This document shows positions 1 to 5,559 of a stretch of 41,047 bases of DNA, in pieces. The DNA lies in assembly GCA_016933295.1 (NCBI GenBank), contig JAFGBG010000100.1, positions 1 through 41,047 on the forward strand, given 5' to 3'. Both the position numbers and the translations under genes were made by a program. The stretch comes from Sedimentisphaerales bacterium. Its GTDB lineage: Bacteria > Planctomycetota > Phycisphaerae > Sedimentisphaerales > Anaerobacaceae. The notes beneath the pieces were generated by a model. That model had not been told where the DNA came from, did no database searches, and worked only from the letters and a program-made list of their open reading frames with translations. The first letter of the stretch is position 1. Each line of letters begins with the position of its first letter.

Positions 1-33
1 AAGGTCGGTTTCAAAGAAACCGTTACAGTAAGT

Positions 34-53
34 GCCCCGGGCTTGCCCGGGGG
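34..53. repeat. GC-rich perfect palindrome downstream of the M90 peptidase
   Basis: CCCCGGGC at 35-42 is followed by TT and then GCCCGGGG at 45-52, which can fold into a 7-8 bp hairpin. It lies just past the stop codon of the minus-strand peptidase gene (61-885), so it could stabilise or end that transcript. No T-run follows on either strand, so it is not a canonical intrinsic terminator. It may instead be a dispersed palindromic repeat. Confidence 0.4.
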
Positions 54-60
54 AATCTAC

Positions 61-885
61 TCAATCGGTTTGCATCCATTCTACTGGATCGAGTTTGTAG
101 TAGTTTTTCATCTCATCGTAAAGCTCCGGATGTTTATTTTTCATCTGTTTCGGTTTTTCGAAAAAAGTCTCGGTTGCTACGGCAAAAAATTCCGCCGGAT
201 TTGTGGCTCCGTATTTATCCATGACCGTTCTTCTGCCCTTATCCATTTTTAGTGCTTCGAATTCTCTGCTTAGAACATGGGCCCAGGTGAGATAACCGGA
301 TCGATGCTCAAGAATCGGGGCGCCGTCGGCTGCCCCGTCTTCCTGATCCAGTTGATGAGCGAATTCGTGAAGCACGACGTTCCTGGCGTCGGTGATGTTT
401 GAGGTTCCGCCTGTTACACTATCCCAGGCAAGAACAACCGGTCCGTTTTGCCATGATTCCCCGAGGCGAACGCTGTGCCCATTGACGATAATCATGCCGT
501 CTGAAGATTTTGTTTTGGCAACGTAAGTATGCGGATATACAAGAATGGTACGAAGTTTTCTAAAGTATGATGTTTTTCTGTTCAATAATAAAATGCATGC
601 CTGAGCGGCGATTGTTACCTTAATTTCGTCGGTTATTTTAAGGCCCCCGCAGCCCTCGAAATCCTTTTCGGCGAGAAATATGTACACAAGCCCGTGGAGC
701 TGCTCTTTTAACGAATCCGGCAGGCGATTGTAGAGTGGCACGTTCTTTCGGATGATTTGTTTCCAATTTTCCGGAAACGGCATTGCCGGCAGTCGTTTCC
801 GTTTTGCCCGGCGAGCAAGATATTTCACCGCGAAAAATATTGAGATTAAAGCAATCGCCGCTATGATATACTTCGTTATATTCAT
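61..885 (-). CDS. M90-family zinc metallopeptidase (MtfA-like), membrane-anchored
   Basis: This 274-residue protein has one hydrophobic segment at residues 5-24 followed by basic residues, so the body is probably cytoplasmic and tethered by the N-terminus. The zinc motif HEFAH is at 173-177 within VLHEFAHQLDQEDG, and a conserved NPAEFFAVATETFFE segment at 229-243 should carry the third ligand. This layout matches the peptidase family M90 of E. coli MtfA (Mlc titration factor A), an aminopeptidase-like enzyme linked to control of the glucose phosphotransferase system through Mlc. E. coli MtfA has no N-terminal membrane anchor, so the role here may differ. The start ATG is at 883-885. The gene follows the K+ channel gene by 56 bp on the same strand, so the two are probably co-transcribed. 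Family call confident; substrate unknown. Confidence 0.88.
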   Translation of the reverse strand: MNITKYIIAAIALISIFFAVKYLARRAKRKRLPAMPFPENWKQIIRKNVPLYNRLPDSLKEQLHGLVYIFLAEKDFEGCGGLKITDEIKVTIAAQACILLLNRKTSYFRKLRTILVYPHTYVAKTKSSDGMIIVNGHSVRLGESWQNGPVVLAWDSVTGGTSNITDARNVVLHEFAHQLDQEDGAADGAPILEHRSGYLTWAHVLSREFEALKMDKGRRTVMDKYGATNPAEFFAVATETFFEKPKQMKNKHPELYDEMKNYYKLDPVEWMQTD

Positions 886-941
886 TTAGTCGCTCTTTAT
901 GTAAATGGTTCGTGACGGCTGATTCGCCCAAATGCGATTTA

Positions 942-1769
942 TCAAAGTTTTGTTCCACAGAATTTACAGTATTCGGCGTCCGCATCATGGCCTTCGGCGC
1001 TGCAATTAGGACAGGCCTGTGTAGTAAGCAGTTCCTTGTGAGCCTGTGATAATTCAACGGTTACTATGCCTGTCGGGACAGCGATTATCGAGTAACCTAA
1101 AATCATTACTATCGCCGCCAGAAACTGCCCCAATCCGGTCTGCGGCGAAATGTCACCGTATCCGACGGTGGTAAGAGTGACGATAGCCCAGTATATACTT
1201 CTGGGTATGCTTGTGAATCCGCTTTGCTCTTTTTCGATTACGTAAATCAGCGAGCCTATAATCACAACCAGAGTCATTACCACGAATAGAAATACTAAAA
1301 TTTTCCGACGGCTCGCGTACAGGGCTTTTTTTAATACGGCGGCTTCTTTTGTGTGATGTCCGAGTTTTAAGACTCTGAAAATACGAAGAACTCTCAGCAC
1401 TCTGACTACGGCGAGATAGCGGCTGCCGAAAAATACGAGGCTTATGTAGGTCGGCAATATAGCCAGTAAATCGATTATGCCGTAGAAACTTGCCGCGTAG
1501 CGAATCGGTCTGCCGACGCAAAGCAGTCTGAGAATATACTCCACGGTAAAAAGAACTGTGAAAAACCATTCGAGACCGTATAGTATTCTGCCGTAATCGG
1601 CTCTAATCGAGCTTACGCTGTCGAGCATAACCACTATGACACTCAGGAGGATACATATTATCAAAACGATGTCGAACCATTTACCCGCCGGTGTATCCGC
1701 TTCGAAAATTATCTCGAACAATCTCCGGTTCCGCGCGTTGTTGTTCGCATTATTTTTTTGGGGCTTCAT
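942..1769 (-). CDS. Voltage-gated potassium channel with C-terminal zinc ribbon
   Basis: The 275-residue protein is a six-transmembrane Kv-type channel subunit. S1 is about 32-52, S2 about 63-84, S3 about 95-114, and S4 is an arginine-rich voltage sensor at about 117-135 (arginines every third residue: R117, R123, R126, R129, R132). S5 is about 157-178, the selectivity filter TVGYGD is at 201-206, and S6 is about 215-240. Such channels form tetramers in the inner membrane and pass K+ in response to depolarisation. The C-terminus carries two CxxC pairs (CPNC at 253-256, CKFC at 268-271), a zinc-ribbon signature that would sit in the cytoplasm below the gate. The start is supported by AGGTGA about 6 bases upstream. 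It is the first gene of a probable pair with the M90 peptidase. Confidence 0.93.
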   Translation of the reverse strand: MKPQKNNANNNARNRRLFEIIFEADTPAGKWFDIVLIICILLSVIVVMLDSVSSIRADYGRILYGLEWFFTVLFTVEYILRLLCVGRPIRYAASFYGIIDLLAILPTYISLVFFGSRYLAVVRVLRVLRIFRVLKLGHHTKEAAVLKKALYASRRKILVFLFVVMTLVVIIGSLIYVIEKEQSGFTSIPRSIYWAIVTLTTVGYGDISPQTGLGQFLAAIVMILGYSIIAVPTGIVTVELSQAHKELLTTQACPNCSAEGHDADAEYCKFCGTKL

Positions 1770-2177
1770 GATTTCACCTGTAAAGGAAAAATATTGTAAG
1801 ACGGCTATATTTTCTGCTCCGGAAGATTCGGGCTTTTATATTATTTCGTCATAGACACGCTTCAATCGTAAATATTTTTTGCAGGTGAGTCTTGCTCAAT
1901 CAGGTATGGCAGTTGAATGTCTATATTCCGAAACGGCCGGTTATGAGAATTTTTCAACAGGCAATAATCCCGGCGCTTGTCTGGCAGTCAGAATGGCGCC
2001 GGGTGCAGAAGTTAACTTACAAGCGAATCTTGTTGAAATTTATACGGCTGATTTCTCTGCCGGTTTATGGTAATATTCTCCGTTTTCCTGTTCGAAGTTA
2101 TGTTGGAATTTGCCGGACTGTAAATTCATGCAGGTATATTCAGAATGCGCAACATGCGCATCGCATTGAGCGTGGCC
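1770..2177. other. Intergenic region upstream of the K+ channel
   Basis: No convincing gene is seen here. On the minus strand, a TTGAAG element with TAATAT 16 bases downstream, within about 1820-1867, could be the promoter of the channel/peptidase pair. A nested palindrome sits at 2144-2167 (AATGCG...CGCATT enclosing ATGCGCAT), just past the stop of the small lipoprotein gene. Short open frames on the plus strand (1879-2073, 1892-2299) lack ribosome binding sites and recognisable sequence. Confidence 0.4.
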
Positions 2178-2255
2178 TCACCCGCCCTTTTTGCAGCCCC
2201 CGATTGTTATCGCTAAAAAACTGCTCACTAAAGCTATTAAAATCCACTTTTTCAT
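2178..2255 (-). CDS. Tiny predicted lipoprotein (25 residues)
   Basis: This short minus-strand frame encodes 25 residues: a charged start (MKK), a hydrophobic stretch WILIALVSSFLAITI, then the lipobox-like IGGC followed by KKGG and the stop. Signal peptidase II would leave a five-residue lipidated peptide beginning with Cys. A GAGGA ribosome binding site lies about 9 bases before the ATG (2253-2255). The arrangement recalls entericidin-type small lipoproteins and other tiny lipidated peptides, but there is no sequence match to claim. It could also be the remnant of a longer lipoprotein gene. It is divergent from the outer-membrane protein gene at 2645. Confidence 0.5.
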   Translation of the reverse strand: MKKWILIALVSSFLAITIGGCKKGG

Positions 2256-2644
2256 GTTATTCATCCTCATTTTTGCCCTGTCTGATTTACGTACGATAAT
2301 GATTTGCATCTCAGACATAATATCAATAATAACAGGTTATCTTTTTATTTCCCGCGAGTAAAGAAAAATATCCGCTCGAAATGAATCCGAACATGAAAAG
2401 CGGCTCAATGAAAATATCCGATTCGGAAACTCGTTGAATAAAAATCATCTGTCACGAATCGGTAAAAAATATATTGAACAGGAAAATCTTAATAAATCGT
2501 GACCTTCCTGCAGAGTAAGGCCTTATCTAAGTGTAAGGACCGTATTTTAAGCTGTTGCGTAACTTGCAGGTTTGGTGCAGCGTAATCGAAATTGAGAAAG
2601 GCGAGTTTTGCCGCATGAAGTATTGATAACACAGGAGAACAATC
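2256..2644. other. Intergenic region between the small lipoprotein and the first OMP gene
   Basis: This 389-base divergent intergenic region holds no further gene that I can see. It has a perfect 10-bp palindrome TAAGGCCTTA (2516-2525), and the hexamer GTAAGG is repeated at 2515-2520 and 2533-2538, 18 bases apart; these are possible regulator sites for the OMP gene. No clean sigma70 promoter was found. The region ends in a strong ribosome binding site (AGGAGAA) before the ATG at 2645. Confidence 0.35.
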
Positions 2645-3502
2645 ATGAAAACTTTGATAATGCCGGAGAATCAGACTATGAGAACGTCATCGTTACAAAT
2701 CGTTACATTTATCGTCGTAGTTTTATACGGAACTTTTGCTTTTGCCCTTGATCCGATTGGCCCTCCTGCGACAAATATTGAACAGTCCCAGTTTGTAATC
2801 GGAGCCGAATTTTCTCATAGTGAAATGGACCTTGAATTGAAAAACGGGATGTGGATTGAATATCTTGACGGCGTTTTCTGGGATACGGGCGATGCCGTCG
2901 ATCTGAAAATTAAAGATTTTGAAGTAAACAGGTCTTATGTCCACCTCGGATACGGCATCGCTGATAATTGTGAGGCATTTTTCCGCCTGGGTGGTTCGAG
3001 CGCGGAGTTCGGCGACTCAATCTGGGAAGACTCGGAAAATTTCGACAGCAGGTCGGAACCGGCGATCGGGATAGGTATCAAGGCGACTTTCTATGAAGAT
3101 GACTATTTCCAGTTGGGCGGTTTGTTCCAGACAAACTGGGCCGAATATGACGGTAAATTAGATGCGTCGCACTGGGCGGCGCCTGATTTTGTTGAGGTCG
3201 ATACGGTTGAAGTTCAGCTTGCATTGGGACTCACATGTAAATTGTCGGATTCGGTTTCTGTTTACGCGGGCCCGTTTGCCCATTTCGTCAGCGGCGAACT
3301 GAATGATACCTACAGCGAAGTCGATTCCGGAACCGGGGGACTTCTCAATTCGAAATATATCTGGGATATCGAGCAGGATTCCGTTTTGGGTGGTTTCTTT
3401 GGCGCTCGAGCGCAACTCAGCGAAAACTGCTTCCTGAATATTGAACTACAGCATACATCGTCATCCGAAGCTTTTGGTCTCGGTATTGCATGGAGATTTT
3501 AG
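2645..3502 (+). CDS. Predicted outer-membrane beta-barrel protein, paralogue 1
   Basis: The 285-residue product has a signal peptide whose hydrophobic core spans about 18-34, with a probable cut after FAFA at 34, giving a mature start LDPIGPP. The rest is rich in alternating hydrophobic and polar residues with many Gly, Asp and aromatic positions, and ends in a beta-strand closing on aromatic Phe (GIAWRF). These are the usual signs of an outer-membrane beta barrel. It is a clear paralogue of the next gene: both have mature starts LDPxGPP, a GPFxHFVSGE segment and a WDIEQDS segment near the C-terminus, and both are 285 residues long. The start at 2645 is chosen for AGGAGAA just upstream. I do not recognise a named family; a porin, adhesin or surface-structure role is possible. 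Confidence 0.75.
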   Translation: MKTLIMPENQTMRTSSLQIVTFIVVVLYGTFAFALDPIGPPATNIEQSQFVIGAEFSHSEMDLELKNGMWIEYLDGVFWDTGDAVDLKIKDFEVNRSYVHLGYGIADNCEAFFRLGGSSAEFGDSIWEDSENFDSRSEPAIGIGIKATFYEDDYFQLGGLFQTNWAEYDGKLDASHWAAPDFVEVDTVEVQLALGLTCKLSDSVSVYAGPFAHFVSGELNDTYSEVDSGTGGLLNSKYIWDIEQDSVLGGFFGARAQLSENCFLNIELQHTSSSEAFGLGIAWRF

Positions 3503-3736
3503 TAACAAAAAAGTGCCGCTCTGAAGAAACGGTTTGCCGAATAATTTTCCGATTGTTTATGTAATTTGAAATCGCAATCTCACCTGACTATAATTTGCCG
3601 TACGGCATACATATCCGCATTTTATCGTATAACGCATGTGGGTTGAGCCTATTTTATTTACCTCAAATCATATTTACCTTGACTGATTACTGCTTTTCGG
3701 ACGTATTATAATCTATATTGATTATATCTATTATGC
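3503..3736. other. Intergenic region between the two OMP genes, promoter-distal part
   Basis: AT-rich sequence with no gene. A second promoter-like pair is present: TTGACT at 3679-3684 with TATTAT at 3704-3709 or TATAAT at 3707-3712. The spacings of 19 or 22 bases are longer than ideal. No intrinsic terminator is evident after the first OMP gene. Confidence 0.35.
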
Positions 3737-3765
3737 TTGAAATAAAAGCCGGAAAAAGATATAAT
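3737..3765 (+). promoter_or_regulatory. Sigma70-type promoter for the second OMP gene
   Basis: TTGAAA at 3737-3742 is followed by exactly 17 bases and then TATAAT at 3760-3765, a near-consensus housekeeping promoter. Transcription would begin near 3772, giving a leader of about 285 bases before the ATG at 4057. The spacer contains GCCGGAA, which also occurs in the spacer of the promoter at 17909-17936. Confidence 0.65.
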
Positions 3766-3771
3766 ATACAT

Positions 3772-4056
3772 CAGATCGAAGGGATTCTTACGTTTATCTA
3801 AGCACTTTTCATCTCGTGCTTTACTTCACGGAAAAGGCCGATAATTCAGGCTTATTTTTAGCCTGAGCGGTAATAATGTGTATGAGGAAGCTATCGATCA
3901 ATTTGGGTTGTGATTTTATCATTTATGAATAAGTTCGTAACCGGAATAAAATACGAATTCTGCGGCGTAATATTGTGAGAAAATTTTTCCTGAAACGCTG
4001 TCATTAGAGGGTAAAAACTGCCGGTTTTGATAATTAAAAAATACTGGAGGTGGAAT
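3772..4056 (+). other. Long untranslated leader of the second OMP gene
   Basis: If the promoter at 3737-3765 is used, this stretch is a 285-base 5' leader. It contains small hairpins: AGCAC/GTGCT at 3801-3805 and 3816-3820, TCAGGCT/AGCCTGA at 3846-3852 and 3860-3866, and a short A-rich/T-rich hairpin shortly before the ribosome binding site GGAGG (4046-4050). I recognise no known riboswitch class. No gene is seen in it. Confidence 0.4.
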
Positions 4057-4914
4057 ATGAAAAGAGGAAAATCTTTGGCAAAGCCCGAAAAAACGAGAGG
4101 ATTTTTGCTGTTGGGTTTTGCTTTCGCGTTTATCGTATCGAGCGGTCCGGTTGCTTTGGCACTGGATCCTCTGGGACCTCCGACGGCAAGTCAGAAACCG
4201 GGGCAATTTTTAGTGGGGCTCGAATATTCCAAAAGCTCTACGGATTTGCAGCTTAACAGCGGAAAATGGATCGAAACCTATTATAGTTCCATTAATGACT
4301 CGGGCGAAGCGATTTCGCTGTCACTTAGTGACTTCGAGCGAACTAACACTTATGTCAATATTGAATACGGTGCCGACTATAATTGGGACATATTCGTCCG
4401 TATGGCAAGCACAGAGGCTGAGTATGGCGATTCTCTTCGTCAACAGGGAGAAAGTTTTGTCAGTGATGCCGGACCTATGATAGGAGGAGGTGTCAGGGCT
4501 ATCTTTTTACAGGAGAGCTATATAGAAATAGGAGGAATAGCTCAGGTGAACTGGGCTCGTTATAGTGGAACGCTTAACAGCCCTTTGTGGGATGTTCCTC
4601 ACTTTGTTGAAACCGATTTAATGGAAGTCCAGCTTGCCGTAGGGGCAACATATAAATGGATAGAGGGTATATGGGTTTACGGGGGGCCGTTTATTCATTT
4701 TGTTAGCGGCGAGTTCACCGATACATATGTTAGTGAAGCAAGTACCGGAGGCTCGTTAATATCTGAGTACACATGGGATATCGAACAGGATTCGATGTAC
4801 GGCGGTTATATCGGTACACAGGTTGAGCTAAGCAGAGATTGCTACTTAAACTTGGAGTATCAGATGACACCATCGGCCAGCGCCCTGGGTGCAAGTTTTG
4901 TTCTCGGCTTTTAA
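4057..4914 (+). CDS. Predicted outer-membrane beta-barrel protein, paralogue 2
   Basis: The 285-residue product starts at the ATG at 4057, which has GGAGG six bases upstream; an in-frame TTG at 4027 is less likely. A signal peptide covers residues 1-35 with a probable cut after ALA, giving the mature start LDPLGPP. The sequence has beta-barrel character throughout and ends in GASFVLGF, a C-terminal Phe as expected for BAM-dependent insertion. It aligns by eye along its length with the gene at 2645, including the GGPFIHFVSGE and TWDIEQDS segments, so the two arose by tandem duplication. Separate upstream regions suggest independent control, for example use under different conditions. Function unknown. 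Confidence 0.76.
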   Translation: MKRGKSLAKPEKTRGFLLLGFAFAFIVSSGPVALALDPLGPPTASQKPGQFLVGLEYSKSSTDLQLNSGKWIETYYSSINDSGEAISLSLSDFERTNTYVNIEYGADYNWDIFVRMASTEAEYGDSLRQQGESFVSDAGPMIGGGVRAIFLQESYIEIGGIAQVNWARYSGTLNSPLWDVPHFVETDLMEVQLAVGATYKWIEGIWVYGGPFIHFVSGEFTDTYVSEASTGGSLISEYTWDIEQDSMYGGYIGTQVELSRDCYLNLEYQMTPSASALGASFVLGF

Positions 4915-5154
4915 TTATCGGTGGGATTTTATATCGTAATCTGACGGGTTTTATATTGAAACCTGCCGAATTTATTTAAAATGCTCATGCAAAAGCATTT
5001 CTGAAATGTTTGTATTTTTACAGACAAACACTGGTCGGACAACGAACCGCCGCTTTAATTTTCGCCGGATACGCCTTCTTTAATAGCATATCTTGAGATC
5101 GTATTTTTTAACTCGAATTTCTCCGTGAGGAGAAAATAAATCGTATTTTTTCCC
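4915..5154. other. Intergenic region after the second OMP gene
   Basis: No convincing gene, terminator or repeat is seen in this stretch. A minus-strand open frame at 5080-5262 overlaps the small-RNA candidate, has no ribosome binding site and has an atypical composition, so it is not called. Confidence 0.3.
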
Positions 5155-5183
5155 TTGCCTTGGAAGGTTTCTTTTATTATAAT
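5155..5183 (+). promoter_or_regulatory. Sigma70-type promoter of a candidate small RNA
   Basis: TTGCCT at 5155-5160, a spacer of exactly 17 bases, and a perfect TATAAT at 5178-5183. The predicted start, at about 5190, coincides with the first base of a GTTGCGA sequence that can pair with TCGCAAC 60 bases downstream. Confidence 0.65.
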
Positions 5184-5189
5184 ATAAAT

Positions 5190-5318
5190 GTTGCGAGTGC
5201 AGACAGAGATCAGTTGGTCTCACATCACAATCCGCGGTAAAGTGCGTAATGGCATATCGCAACTAAGGAGACGGGCCTACAATTAATTCAGGAAAATCCG
5301 CCCATGTCTCCTTTTTTT
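5190..5318 (+). ncRNA. Candidate structured small RNA with its own promoter and terminator
   Basis: The interval from the predicted start to the T-run is about 130 bases and has no credible coding frame. The first bases GTTGCGA (5190-5196) pair perfectly with TCGCAAC (5257-5263), closing a domain. Inside it, GAGATC (5206-5211) and GGTCTC (5216-5221) form a 6-bp hairpin, one pair being a wobble, with the four-base loop AGTT. The 3' end is a strong intrinsic terminator (5265-5318). A close fit of promoter, terminal pairing and terminator indicates an independent small RNA. The layout of end pairing followed by a terminator is seen in 6S-like and other regulatory RNAs, but the length and interior do not let me assign a family. 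It lies between an OMP gene and a GH3 gene. Confidence 0.6.
5265..5318 (+). terminator. Intrinsic terminator of the candidate small RNA
   Basis: AAGGAGAC (5265-5272) pairs with GTCTCCTT (5306-5313), and the adjoining GGGC (5273-5276) pairs with GCCC (5300-5303), leaving a two-base AT bulge. A T-run follows immediately. This is the strongest terminator seen in the window. An AAGGAG motif resembling a ribosome binding site is buried in the stem. Confidence 0.75.
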
Positions 5319-5413
5319 ATGCGCTGTTTTACATTCGAGCGGATTCTTGCGGACAAAAAGTGAAGCACGTCTGAAATCCACATAGAGATTTTCATCCGAG
5401 CTTACAATTTTTC

Positions 5414-5446
5414 TTGTTTAAAATACAGGAACTGTTATAATCCTGT
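5414..5446 (+). promoter_or_regulatory. Promoter of the GH3 gene with an overlapping inverted repeat
   Basis: TTGTTT (5414-5419), a 16-base spacer and a perfect TATAAT (5436-5441) form a likely promoter with a leader of about 110 bases before the GH3 start. An inverted repeat, ACAGGA (5425-5430) and TCCTGT (5441-5446) separated by 10 bases, straddles the -10 element. A dimeric repressor bound there would block transcription, which fits a sugar-responsive glycosidase gene. The operator role is inferred. Confidence 0.55.
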
Positions 5447-5559
5447 GATATCCCCGGGAGAACTGGATAATCTGTTTTTATTGATACATTAATGTTTTTT
5501 ATAGCGTAAAAGTCGATGCTGGCCTTATTTTTTCCAAATACAGGTGAAGGAGCATTTGA

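Noticed and set aside
1879-2299. Two plus-strand open frames between the channel gene and the OMP gene
   Set aside because: Non-ATG or unsupported starts, no ribosome binding site, no recognisable features, and they run across the better-supported minus-strand lipoprotein gene.
5080-5262. Minus-strand 60-codon frame
   Set aside because: It lies across the small-RNA promoter and body, lacks a ribosome binding site and has an unnatural composition.
5190-5318. Calling the small RNA a 6S RNA
   Set aside because: Pairing of the ends fits, but the length is short and no central bubble pattern could be shown by eye.
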